This document shows, one piece after another, positions 1-10,838 of a stretch of DNA of 64,000 bases. Origin of the DNA: Rheum nobile (Eukaryota > Streptophyta > Magnoliopsida > Caryophyllales > Polygonaceae); contig WOAB01000056.1 of the NCBI GenBank assembly GCA_027886185.1, forward strand, positions 248,001 through 312,000, in the 5' to 3' direction. A program made the translations under genes and the position numbers. The first letter of the stretch is position 1. Every line of letters starts with the position of its first letter. The notes beneath the pieces were generated by a model, which was not told the DNA's origin, made no database searches, and saw only the letters and a list, made by a program, of their open reading frames with translations.

Positions 1-1580
1 GATCGTAATCTCGCCCCATGGAAAATGAAAGATGCTCGTCTCAGGGTGCCACCTCTCGACGAACGCTGCTATAAGCACATGGTCGACCCTAGCAAACTGA
101 AAATCTCGGAGAGCGGCCAACCCGGTCTGCTGCACCATCCAATACCAACTGCCCTCAACAACCTCATCCAGAATATATAGACCCCACTCACTGAACTCGG
201 CCGGACGAGTATAAGCCCTCAAACGTCGTACGGGGGACGGTACAGGCGGAGGAGGAGCGTGCCAAATCTGGTGCGCAACATGAGTCGTGAAGCTCCGTAG
301 CACATCAGGCAACTCAAGGCCGTACGGGGGGGGGGGCATCTCCGGCAGGTGGAGCATCCTGGGGTGCGGGAGGGGGGACGGGCTCATGGGGTGCGGGAGG
401 GGGGGCGGGCTCCTGGGGTGCGGGAGGGGGGACGGGCTCCTGGGGTGCGTGAGCGGGCTCCTCCATGACAATGTCGTCCAATCTCGCACACTCCTCTGTG
501 TCACCAACCGCCTCCTCCGTATCTAGGACGGGACTCTGCGAAGCCGGAGGTGAACACATGTGAGGACGAGGATCCACTAACGGATCGGATAATGTTCTAA
601 TAACGGGTTCTGTTATTGGAAGCGTATCCGTGAGGACGACCCTAAAATTGCGTTTGCGCTTAGGGGGGTTTGGGGGCTTCCGGTTCTTGCGACCGGAAGT
701 AGTCACGAGTCGAGATTCCACCTTACGACCCCCCGCATCTGTCGTCTGATTCTCTCGACTACATCCTGTTTTTTCCAAATAATGTCTAATTTATACAAAT
801 TTCTAATTGCTATAAAACTATAATATTATAGGCAATTCACCTATATGCAATAATACTATATTATATACTAACTTAATATTCTAATTCTATACTAACTTAT
901 ACATTACCTAACTTATGCAATTTTATAATATTATAGGCAAATCATCTATATGCAATGCTACTATATTATATCCATTTCTATTCATGTATATATTAAATTT
1001 ATACTAATAAGAGAATTACAATAATTTATTCAATACTTTTACACAATTCTAATATTTTCTAACAAATCTAAATATTTTATAAATTAATTATATATATTAA
1101 AAAATTTGGTAAATCAATTCTAATAATTAAATATGAATTTTAAACCGATAAAATACGTACCTCATCTCGTTCGCGACGAATATATTTTCGTCTGCTCGCC
1201 TCTCCAACCTGGGCCACCGCCTCGACACCAACGGTCGCGGCAACCTCCAACGCATTTTCCGGACACACCGGAAAATCGCTCGCCGCCGTCAACGGAAGAT
1301 CCCCCGTCGTCGCCGGAAGGTCCGCCTCCGTGTCACCGGCCGTCGCCGCCGCCAGCCACGCCGCCAGATCGGCCGCGAAGTCTGAATTTATGCCCAGATT
1401 TGCCTCGCCCGCCGACTCCTCTGCCTCTAGCCGTCGACGCTTTGCCTCGCCCCCGCTATCGCCGCCAATCTCGCCGCCGACCGCCTGTGCATCGCCGGAT
1501 CTCCCCGATATCTCGAAGGAGGGCTCACCCTCCTCAATCCGTCGGTCTCCGCCGCCCTGTGCATCGCCAGAATCAGCCAT
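1..1580 (-). pseudogene. Plant mobile domain (PMD) gene of a MULE-like element, cut by the window edge
   Basis: Bases 1-325 read on the - strand give an aminotransferase-like/plant-mobile-domain segment that includes WMVQQTGL, AFVERWHPET and FHFPWGEI. It matches residue for residue in many places the PMD gene at 40027-42529, so the family call is firm. Upstream lies a proline-rich linker built from a 27-bp minisatellite (about 357-438), then basic sequence. An intron (about 766-1160) is suggested by an AT-rich stretch between GT-containing donors near 1157-1160 and a CAG acceptor at 766-768. The first exon then starts at ATG 1578-1580 (MADSGDAQ...). The reading frame breaks at an 11-base G run (326-336): the linker and the PMD segment are in different frames. 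PMD proteins (MAIN/MAIL family and transposon copies) are nuclear; the transposon copies have no settled function. The 3' end lies outside the window. Confidence 0.75.
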
Positions 1581-1675
1581 TGATGAAGACAAAGTCAAAT
1601 CTGAAGGAGGAAGCCGTCAGTCTCCGCCGCCCTGTGCATCTGGATTCAGAGGTGAAGGAGGAAGACGAAGGATGA

Positions 1676-1968
1676 TCGGCGCATCCTTGAAGCGTTAAAG
1701 TAAATAGGGCATTTACTTGGGCGCATCAAGGATGCGCCCAAATCCAGTTTCAAATTCTGTTTTTTTTTTAATATTTTTAAAAATATTAATTTTTGAAAGT
1801 TAAAAAAAAATTGTAAACCGGGTTCAATTTTTTTTTTTAATAAACCCTGATTCAATATTTTACCCAGGTTACCAAACCACAAATCTTGGGCACATCCTTG
1901 ATGCGCCCAAGATTAAACTTTTTTCAAAAAAAAAATTCTACCTTTTAGGCGTATTCTGATTACACCCA
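1676..1968. repeat. Four 23-bp palindromic units (9-5-9) upstream of the PMD gene
   Basis: The clearest unit is TGGGCGCAT-CAAGG-ATGCGCCCA at 1718-1740; its arms extend to 11 bp each side of a 3-bp loop. A second with one arm mismatch is at 1887-1909. Degenerate units are at 1676-1698 and 1946-1968. All are exactly 23 bp. They sit between the PMD start codon (1580) and the exportin-2 gene (2206), so they are probably the right subterminal region of the element that owns the PMD gene. I could not fix the element's outer boundary. Confidence 0.7.
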
Positions 1969-1984
1969 AAAAAGAGTGCGTCAC

Positions 1985-2205
1985 CAGATTTTTCGGGTGC
2001 GAACATTCTACCAGATCCCACAAACGCAGCTCCGCTTTGAATTTCTTCTCATTTTAGTATTTTACAGATTCGAAATCCACAAAAAACCCTCACTTTCCCT
2101 CCTTTCCCTCTTTCTCTCTCCTATAATCATTCACCAAATTCCCCAATTTCTTCATTGATCCTATAAACCCTAGCTGCTGCTTCGAACTTTCTCACCGCCA
2201 TCGCC
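1985..2205 (+). promoter_or_regulatory. Promoter-proximal and 5' UTR region of exportin-2
   Basis: This short stretch between the transposon palindromes and the start codon holds a pyrimidine-rich tract (about 2088-2124), usual for plant 5' UTRs of housekeeping genes. No clear TATA box is visible. If the element at the left is a real insertion, most of the original distal promoter has been displaced or replaced by transposon DNA. Confidence 0.4.
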
Positions 2206-5118
2206 ATGGAGTGGAATCCAGAAACCCTACAATTCCTCTCCCAGTGCTTCCTCAACACTCTCTCCGCCGATCCTTCCCCCCGCCGCGCCGCCGAGTCCAG
2301 CCTCTCCGACGCCGCCGACCGTCCCAACTACGGTCTCGCCGTCCTCCGCCTCGTCGCCGAGCCCTCCGTCGACGCCCAGATCCGTCATGCCGCCGCCGTC
2401 AACTTCAAGAACCACCTCAAGTTCCGATGGAATCCCAGCGCCTCCGCTCGTAACGGCGCCCCTGCTCCCAATCCGATCCCCGACCCCGAGAAGGAGCAGA
2501 TTAAAGCCCTAATCGTCTCCCTGATGCTCCAGGCTTCTCCCCGGATCCAGTCGCAGCTCAGTGAGGCGCTCGTTGTGATCGGCCAGCACGATTTCCCCAA
2601 GGCGTGGCCCTCGCTGCTGCCGGAGTTGGTCTCGATGCTGCAGAAGGCGGTGGAGGCTGGTGATTACGTCGCCATCAACGGGATCCTTGGCGCCGTGAAC
2701 TCGCTCTGCAAGAAATTCAGGTATCAGTACCAGACCACTGACATTAGGCTTGACCTCAAGTATTGTCTGGATAATTTTGCGGCGCCGTTGTCGCAAATGT
2801 TTTCTCGAACAGCTGCTTTGATTGAGTCGCGAACCTCATCCGGCGCCCAGGCTGCTGAATTGAGGCCCTTGTTTGAGTCCCAGAGGCTGTGTTGTAGAAT
2901 CTCTTATTCTTTCAATTTCCAGGAGTTGCCTGAGTATTTTGAGGATCACATGGAGGAGTGGATGGTGTTGTTTGTTAAATATCTTACTTCTGTTTACCCT
3001 ACCCTTGAACAAGGAGGTGGGGATGGGCTTGCTGTGGTTGATGGTTTACGGGCTGCAGTTTGTGATATTTTAAGCCTCTACATGGATAGGAATGAGGAGC
3101 CCTTCGAGAAGTATGTAGATACCTTCGGTAGGGCAGTGAGAGACCTCCTTGCTAGTGTTTCTGCCACTGCTGGTCGTGATGAGCTTGCTGTCACTGGCTG
3201 TAAGTTTCTCACCACTTTGAGCATGCGTAGCCCTCAGAACAAGTTGTTTGCAGAGGATGGCTCGCTAGATTTAATATGCGGGAGCATTGTAATCCCTAAT
3301 GTCATGCTGAGAGATGAAGATGAAGAGCTTTTTGACATGAATTTCGTCGAGTTCATAAGGAGGGATATTGAGGGTAGTGATCTTGATACAAGGAGGAGGA
3401 TTGCCTGTGAGCTTCTCAAAGCAATTGCTGCTAATTACAGGGAGCAGATCATCCAGATGGCTCTTCGTCTCGTACAGGGGTTGCTGACTAAGTTTGCCGA
3501 GAACCCAGCAGCAAACTGGAAGCACAAGGACTGTGCTATCTATCTGGTTCTATCATTATCCGTTAACAAGGCCGGGGGTACAACTGTTCCCACAGGATTT
3601 ATTGACGTGGGTAGCTTCTTTTCATCTGTTATAGTCCCTGAGTTGCAGAGCCAGGATGTTAATGCATATCCAGTTCTTAAGGCAGCTGCTCTCAAGTTCT
3701 TTACAGTGTTCCGTAGCCTGCTGCCTAAGTCTAGTGCACTTGCGTTGGTTCCGGATGTGGTACGTTTTCTGGGTTCAGAGTCGAATGTGGTTCACTCGTA
3801 TGCTGCCATATGCGTTGACAAGCTTCTTCTGGTCAAAGAGGAAGGAGGTGGTGCTAGATATCTTGCTCATGATATTGCCCCATTCCTTCCGATCTTGATG
3901 ACCAACCTATTCAATGCTCTAAGTTTTCCAGAGTCGGAGGAAAATCAGTATGTGATGAAGTGTATCATGCGTGTACTTGGTGTTGCTGATGTTTCCAGTG
4001 ATGTTGCTGGCTCTTGCATATCGGGGCTGACATCTATACTGAATAAAGTCTGTCAAAACCCCAAAAATCCCACCTTTAACCATTATCTCTTTGAAGCAGT
4101 GGCTGTTCTCATTAGACGGGGCTGTGTTAATGCTGCACTTACATCGGCATTTGAAACTAGCCTTTTTCCCAGCCTCCAGACCATATTGACCAACAATGTG
4201 ATCGAGTTCTTCCCTTATGCATTTCAGCTGCTGGCTCAGCTTGTTGAGTTGAATAGCTCTCCCCTCCCCGCTCACTACATGCAGTTCTTTAACCTGCTAT
4301 TATTGCCTGATTTATGGAAGAAGTCATCTGATGTCCCAGCTTTAGTGCGTCTCCTCCAGGCCTTCCTTCGGATGGCCCCATCTGAACTTAACAGAGAGGG
4401 AAAGCTGCAACAAGTGCTTGGAATATTCGACAAGCTTGTCTCATCTCCTAGCACAGAGGATCAGGGATTTTTTGTTCTCAATACAATTGTGGAGAGCCTT
4501 GGTTATGATGTGATTGCACCATATATGGGCCACATTTGGGCGTGCCTCTTCAATCGCCTCCAAAATAATAAGACTATGAAGTTTGTGAGGTGCCTTGTGA
4601 TACTCATGTCACTGATTCTAGTGAAACATGGCTGGAAAAACCTTGTGGATAGCATCAATGCTGTTCAGCCTAATTTATTTCTTATAATATTGGAGCAGTT
4701 TTGGATACCGAATCTTAAGCAGATAACTGGTGTTATTGAAGTCAAATTGACAGCAGTTGCCTCTACAAGACTTATCTGTGAATGTCCACTTCTTTTGGAT
4801 GCTGCATCTGCTAGAAAATGGGGTCAAATGCTGGATAGCATTGTTACCCTCCTTTCAAGACCTGAAGAAGACAGAGTTACTGAGGATTTAGAAGTTCCTG
4901 ATTTTGTTGAAACTGCAGGTTATACTGCCACCTTTGTTCGTCTACATAATGCTGGGAAGAAAGAAGACGATCCACTCAAGGACATAAAAGATCCAAAGAC
5001 ATTTTTGTTGTCTTCCTTATATACTCTTCCTGGCTTCCCTGGTGGTTATCAGCAAGTCATTACTGAGAATCTTGATGAAGCAAATCAAAAGGCTTTGAGT
5101 CAGTGGCTTGGGATTTAA
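2206..5118 (+). CDS. CAS: Exportin-2 (CAS/CSE1), importin-alpha re-exporter
   Basis: This uninterrupted frame of 970 codons encodes an importin-beta superfamily protein. With RanGTP, exportin-2 carries importin-alpha back from nucleus to cytoplasm so that nuclear import can continue. The N-terminus (MEWNPETLQFLSQCFLNTL) and the segment around residues 25-75, with PNYGLAVLRL and HAAAVNFKNHLKFRW, form the importin-beta N-terminal domain. The Cse1 central HEAT region follows, and the C-terminal CAS/CSE1 repeats run to about residue 960. The length is close to the usual 960-975 residues of plant and animal family members. The start is chosen because ATG 2206 lies in a good context (GCCATGG) and begins the conserved N-terminus. 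There is no intron in the coding region and no frame damage. It appears to be the single-copy housekeeping gene. Confidence 0.95.
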   Translation: MEWNPETLQFLSQCFLNTLSADPSPRRAAESSLSDAADRPNYGLAVLRLVAEPSVDAQIRHAAAVNFKNHLKFRWNPSASARNGAPAPNPIPDPEKEQIKALIVSLMLQASPRIQSQLSEALVVIGQHDFPKAWPSLLPELVSMLQKAVEAGDYVAINGILGAVNSLCKKFRYQYQTTDIRLDLKYCLDNFAAPLSQMFSRTAALIESRTSSGAQAAELRPLFESQRLCCRISYSFNFQELPEYFEDHMEEWMVLFVKYLTSVYPTLEQGGGDGLAVVDGLRAAVCDILSLYMDRNEEPFEKYVDTFGRAVRDLLASVSATAGRDELAVTGCKFLTTLSMRSPQNKLFAEDGSLDLICGSIVIPNVMLRDEDEELFDMNFVEFIRRDIEGSDLDTRRRIACELLKAIAANYREQIIQMALRLVQGLLTKFAENPAANWKHKDCAIYLVLSLSVNKAGGTTVPTGFIDVGSFFSSVIVPELQSQDVNAYPVLKAAALKFFTVFRSLLPKSSALALVPDVVRFLGSESNVVHSYAAICVDKLLLVKEEGGGARYLAHDIAPFLPILMTNLFNALSFPESEENQYVMKCIMRVLGVADVSSDVAGSCISGLTSILNKVCQNPKNPTFNHYLFEAVAVLIRRGCVNAALTSAFETSLFPSLQTILTNNVIEFFPYAFQLLAQLVELNSSPLPAHYMQFFNLLLLPDLWKKSSDVPALVRLLQAFLRMAPSELNREGKLQQVLGIFDKLVSSPSTEDQGFFVLNTIVESLGYDVIAPYMGHIWACLFNRLQNNKTMKFVRCLVILMSLILVKHGWKNLVDSINAVQPNLFLIILEQFWIPNLKQITGVIEVKLTAVASTRLICECPLLLDAASARKWGQMLDSIVTLLSRPEEDRVTEDLEVPDFVETAGYTATFVRLHNAGKKEDDPLKDIKDPKTFLLSSLYTLPGFPGGYQQVITENLDEANQKALSQWLGI

Positions 5119-7400
5119 GTCAACGAATAATATAAGTAAGTAGCTGAATTGAATTTTTCTCTTACAAGTCTCCTCATTGACCAATTGTTTTGAATCTGTC
5201 TCTTATGTTATGCCATTTATGCTCACGTTTTGTGAATTGTCTGACTGTTTGAATTCACCACAAGGTTCTTAGATTGTTCTTGAATTGTCTTATTGTCCAT
5301 TTTTTACCATATGTTTGCCCCTGGGAAACAGTTTTTACATTTTTCTTTTGCTATTTACGTAGATTGTCCTGTCACTTTGAAGCAGATTTGTTGTTGTGGG
5401 GCCAAAAATTCTTTTAAGTGACTCAATTTCAGTTATACATTACATTATCTACTGTTTGCTTATGGCTTCATCAATTTGATGTGGTTGCTTAGTCTCTATG
5501 GAATCATTATTGCCTGTATGTTCTTCTAGGCTTTTATCACTGGTATTGCTTATATGTAGCAACAAGGAGTGGAGATGCAAGTAGCCAAGTACTATATTTT
5601 CAGGAATTCCATTTCAAACATCTGTTGTGCTGATCATATTTTTTTTTTTCTCAATCTTTAAACATCGTACTCCTAATGAAGTTATGCCTGTTACCGTTCT
5701 CTACTATTCATGTGATGTTTGTAGGACTGAAGTTAGAAAGTTAATTAGCTAAGTGCATACTATAATGATTATCTCTTCTTTTCTTTTCTTTCTTCTTTTT
5801 TGATACATGTTGTCTAGTAATTAGATATGTAGTTCCATTGATATTTTCTTTGCTGTTCTTGAAGTTTCATTGAATGCCATCATTCACTGGTTTCTCTTAA
5901 TTATTAAATGTTATTGTCTTGTCCTGTTCCTATTCTTGTTGACCTCAACCAAACCATTCACATTCTTGGCATTCTATTGTTAAGCTTGCCTTGGTTTGCA
6001 CTGGGATAAATCTCCTTTTTGAGAGCGACTTTTTCATGAACCATATTTGTTGCACAAGTATGCTAATTACTTCATTCAGTATATTAAAAGGCGTGAAGTG
6101 GTTTATTTGATGAAAGCTTTTTTATTAAACTAGTAGTAGTACATGGTTCAACGAATGAGGGGTTTGGGAGAGACTACACTATTTGTATCATGCACAAAAT
6201 CTCTTTCTAGTTTTCGCTATGACTATCCCTTTCATTGCCATTATTTCTTGAAGAATCATTCCTTATAAACTAGCTGCGTTATTTGTGTATGTTTTCTTAA
6301 ATTGAGGGGGTTTGTGAAAGGACTTTATTATTGACATCATTTGGATTAGTCTATCACAACCATAAACCTCTTACTCTTACTGTCGTTCTCCATGCATGCA
6401 CCATAACTATTGCTTCTGGGATCCACTTCTCTGCTACTAGTACCCATACCGGTTGACCCCATCTTCACTCTATTCTTCACTTGAATAACTAAACATCCCC
6501 ATAGGAAGAAAGTCTACAGTGAAGTTGTATGGTCTTTTTTAATAAGATTTACCGTGTAAACTCTGAAGCTTGGGGTTGCCTGGTGCTCGAAGGGTCTCTT
6601 CATTCTCAGTATGTGTTTCAATTACAGCATTACATGATTAATTGTTCCTGGGTTTTGTAATTCTGTATGATTCTTTCTTTTTCTCGGTTTGTACTTCTGT
6701 GATGATATGTTTATTGTGGAGGGTCAAGGGCGTAGTCTATCTAATTCTCTCTTTCTAGCTACACTGAAGATGTGCATGAGAGCTATAACCAAGTCTTTCT
6801 TTTCTTTGTGTTGGTGAAATAGAACTCTGAAGTCAGTTTTCTTTCTCCGTTAATCTGGTTTGCAGGCTGCCAAAATTTTCAAGTATGCGTGAAGGCGACG
6901 AACTTTGTGGCTTTACAAAGAGGGTTTCACAACACCGGTTAATGTTTGTTTGGTTCTTTGTAATTTCGTTGTTTGGGGGGAAGAAAGGGAGTTTAGGGTC
7001 AAAGAGTCACCGGAGATCCCAAATATATTTGGGTCGTTTTAGTTTATAAGGTACAATTCAAGAGTCAAATTTGAGTTTGATTCATGGTTTTGAGTCGTTC
7101 GGATTTAGTGTTGGTCAATGGTGGTCCTTGTGGAATACATGGATGTGGACCCTTTCAATTCTTCTGCCATTTTTGTTGTGGTGGAATATGTGAAGAGGTT
7201 GAAGTTGAACACTTGTTTACTCACATGATGATCTGGTATTTTAGGGGGTGAATTGAAATGGTCTCCACTAGGTGCTTTGCTTTTCTCGCTAAGTGCATCA
7301 TTTTTGACAGGTTTATTTATCGTTGAAGAACATAAATATGTTGGTAAACACTCTGAAGAGATCACATGGGCTTCTTTTGTAACGAAAATAAATAAAATTT
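5119..7400 (+). other. 3' UTR of exportin-2 with a probable 1.73-kb intron
   Basis: A strong donor (AAG-GTAAGT, intron from 5136) lies 17 nt after the stop codon. A strong acceptor follows a pyrimidine-rich stretch (TTTGCAG, intron end 6865). The sequence between is T-rich and intron-like with no reading frame. The second UTR exon would run from 6866 to a polyadenylation region near 7387-7396 (AATAAATAAAA). Because the junction would be less than 50 nt past the stop, it should not trigger nonsense-mediated decay. The intron is predicted from splice consensus only. Confidence 0.5.
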
Positions 7401-7882
7401 AGGGAAATTTCTGTTATTGTACCTGAGTTTAGGGTTATATTTGTTGGTGTATCACGATTAAGTATTTTCCGGTTAATGTCCTTAAAATTTGGTTTTGTTT
7501 GCTTCGTAACTAAATTTTGTCATGTTTGTATCATTTTAGTTTAAATTGATTAAATTTAAGTCCATCATTGTGTTCAAATTAGTAAGATTTGACTCTTAAA
7601 ATACCCGAATTTATGTCTGAATTATGTCGATTTGAATTTCGAAGCAGTAATCCGTTTTCGACCTTAAGAATTCAAATCAGAATAGTTCGATTATGGATTT
7701 GATTGTTTTAGGAATCAAATCCTACCTAATTGAGGTCAATAAATATAATGATGAGCTTCGATTTGATCAATTCGAACCGAAATAATACGGTTATAACTTA
7801 CAAAGCGAATAAGTCCAAACCTTAGGGGCACCATATGAAGAAAAAAAATTTAATCGTGGGATACTAATAAAAATAGCAGGAA
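7401..7882. other. AT-rich intergenic DNA, nothing recognised
   Basis: I see no gene, RNA or repeat that I can support here. Confidence 0.5.
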
Positions 7883-9696
7883 TCTATATATATTTAAAAA
7901 TTAGCATTCTAGATCATTGAATGCTAATTTTTAAAGACAAAATCAAAGGCTTAAATATGCCTAAAGGTATAGTTTGCATGTAGGGTTAGTTTATCACCCT
8001 TAGTATATAATATGTTAGATTTTCCGATCGGTTTTTACTATAGGGTTTATAAAACAATATAAAATACATAAGTATAATTATAGGCTACTTTGTAATCTAA
8101 GTAATTAATTTTTCTTTGTTTATTTTAATATACCATAGCATAATTATGTGTATATATAAAAATGAGCACTATTTGTAAGTAATTATTCCCTCTCCACACA
8201 CTCTTTTTTCAGTTAAATATTGCCTTTACGTACAAACTACTCTTTATGTTATGACTCATTTTTTAACCTAAATCTCAATTAGTGATAGTTACTACATATT
8301 GTATACGTTATATTTTGCTCTCATTTACTCCTATTTTAATATTATCAAATTACTACATGTAACTCCCGTATTTAGTATACAGTGAATGGTTGGAAACAAA
8401 TTATAGTCAAGATGTCTAAACGGTTATATGTCAAAATGGCTTCACTTTCCAAGTAACATTTTTCATCTATAAAAGGGCAAAAACGGTAGTATTTCGTTCA
8501 TTTGATCTGGGCATCCATCATCTCATTCTTCTACATGGAAATTACATTTAGAAAGCCATATAGTGAAGTTTGGGAGATAGTGGACAACACCTTAAAAAGA
8601 CATGATCACTGAAGTAAGTATATATCACTGAAGTAAGCATAATTATTAAGTTAAAGATGTGAATGAGGATTCCCGATTGTCGATGATGTAAGTATATATC
8701 CACCTCACGGTATACTATCCTTGATTATATGTATTTGGATCTCTTTTGTAATCTACAATACTTACATATATCGGTTTAAATTTATTAATATAATTGTCTT
8801 TTGATCGAGATAGGTTAATTTTATGTGAAGATGTCAGAGAATTGGATAATCTAATATCACTATTGAGGCATTGATTGTTTACATCATGCACCGATAACTT
8901 TCACTAGAAGGAGGACAAAGACAATCGATTTAGGATGACTGATTGTTAGTAACAAATAAAGCAAACTATTTTATGGACGATGTAAACCCTTCAACTATTG
9001 GTAGCATAAATTCAATTAGGTTTGTATTTTTAGTTCCTTTTTTGCACTAAATCGTTTTAGGTAGGTGTGTTGTTATTTTGGTTAAAGATGATTTTTATTG
9101 TTCTATTTTATACATATTCATTTTACACTCATCATGTATATATACTAAAGCAGACCTCATTTGTGTTGGTCTAGAGGAATTAATCAAGGATGGAAGCCGA
9201 AATAATAGACATGTACTCACTCTCACATATGAAATGTACAAGGAAGAAGTTATGAATTATAATTTCGCTAAGAAGAGTAAGCATGTACCGATAAAATAAC
9301 TAATGTATTTTTATATAAAATGTAATAAGGTTTAAGAATATGCATAGTCATCAATTATTTATATTACTCTGTATTTAATAAGAATATGAAGTAATGACTA
9401 ATATTTATTAATTAAAATGATATATATCATAGCATTTTAATCACCAATTATTTAGATTAAACTTTTGACCAAAATAAAATAAAATAAAATTGTACTTCGT
9501 ACAATCATAGCATTTTATACCTAAAATACTTAGATATTATATTTCTTTTGTCAAGACTTAGATATTACATTTAAATCCATATCAAACAATATATCGTCTA
9601 AGATAAAACATGAAACAACAATCCATATATTAGAAACTCAAATTTAAACCGTGACACTACATATACATCAAAGTTCGCACGGACTTCGATTTCTAG
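7883..9696 (+). mobile_element. Candidate non-autonomous Helitron, 1.8 kb
   Basis: The left end is A|TCTATATATATTTAAAA, with a nearby foldback (AAAAATTAGCATTCTAG ... AATGCTAATTTTT at about 7894-7938). The right end has a short imperfect hairpin (AAGTTCG-CA-CGGACTT) followed by TTTCTAG|T, ending at 9696. TC at the 5' end, a hairpin followed by CTAG at the 3' end, and insertion between A and T are Helitron hallmarks. There is no Rep/helicase frame, so it would depend on another element. A related 5' end occurs at 10837. The boundaries are by eye. Confidence 0.45.
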
Positions 9697-10216
9697 TGTT
9701 AATTAAACTTGGGTTTTAGCTTTTATAATAAGTAATATGGGTGGGGAAAAAATTACACAAAACATCCATGCCTGTGTTTTATTTACAAACCACTACCTAA
9801 AGCTAGACCTATTAATTTGTCGATCAATCAGAATTCAAATTTGAATCGCCGAGCCTTTGAAATTTTGGGTTTATTGGATCGGTTATTACACTTTGGGAAG
9901 AGTTCGGGTCAAGGTATAGCTACGTAACAAGTCAACTACCATTTTATGAGTATTAAAATAATTTCAATAATGAGATTCATAAAAGAATATGGTAAATTAG
10001 ATTAAAAAAAATTACCACACATTATTATTGTATAGTTTGTAGTTCAAATAATACATACAACATCATGATTGAAATTTAAATTGATCTCAAAGATATCTTA
10101 TTAACTATTGAGCATGTAGATTTCTAAATTTTAAAAGAGAAAGCCAATATACATTGATATGGAGAAAGTAAGTTATATATGGCCTTATGAATATAGGTCA
10201 AACTTTTGAGTATCAA
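9697..10216. other. AT-rich intergenic DNA, nothing recognised
   Basis: No coding frame, RNA gene or clear repeat is visible. Confidence 0.4.
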
Positions 10217-10629
10217 TCTACTATATATATACTAAATTAGAATTTAATTATGTCATATGCATATGACGTACACTCTGTCATTCAAAACACCACATGTTCT
10301 TTTATCTTTTTTTCTACTTTTTTTAAAATAAATTTAATTATAAATCAAAGATTTTTATCCTAAATCTATCACTATTTTCTACCTAATTTAAATACAAATT
10401 AAGCACAAAAATTACAAGTTAATCACAAAGATTACAAATCTAAAATTTCGTAATTATATGCAAATCCAAAATTTTTTAATTATATGACTGACTAAGATAT
10501 GAAATTATGATCCGAATCTGATTTTGATATCAATATTATCTAAATCTGTTTTTTAGATTCATTTTAATAGTTATTGATATTTTTTATTCAATATATATGA
10601 CATAAAACCCGTGCAGAGAATTACACTAG
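10217..10629 (+). mobile_element. Candidate short Helitron, 413 bp
   Basis: It begins A|TCTACTATATATATAC and ends with CCCGTGC, a short AT-rich stretch and ACACTAG|T. The ends fit the Helitron rule (5' TC, 3' CTAG, inserted between A and T), but the 3' hairpin is weak. A second TC-start sequence (TCTTCTATATCTATATAAAA) begins directly at 10630, as if elements were inserted head to tail. Confidence 0.4.
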
Positions 10630-10838
10630 TCTTCTATATCTATATAAAAGTTAGCATTTTAGAGCAATTAATGTAGACAATTAAGGTTTTGAACTTTTGA
10701 TCAATGTAGAAAATTAAGGCCTATCTATATATCTTCTATATATATATAAAAGTTACTAAGATTTTAGAGCAATTAATGTAGACAATTAAGGTTTTGAACT
10801 TTTGATCAATGTAGAAAATTAAGGCCTATCAATATATC
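10629..10838. repeat. Tandem duplication, two units of about 105 bp
   Basis: The segment CTTCTATAT..AAAAGTTA...TTTTAGAGCAATTAATG...AAGGCCTATC is present twice in a row, starting near 10631 and 10732, with a few differences near the unit starts. The second copy leads into another Helitron-like 5' end at 10837 (TCTATACATATTTAAAGG). Confidence 0.75.

Noticed and set aside
1133..1698. Proline-, arginine- and serine-rich frames on the + strand
   Set aside because: They are antisense to the first exon of the - strand PMD gene; the composition reflects GC-rich coding sequence on the other strand.
9078..9299. 73-codon frame inside the Helitron candidate
   Set aside because: It has no ATG start, no recognisable domain, and base composition like the surrounding AT-rich DNA.
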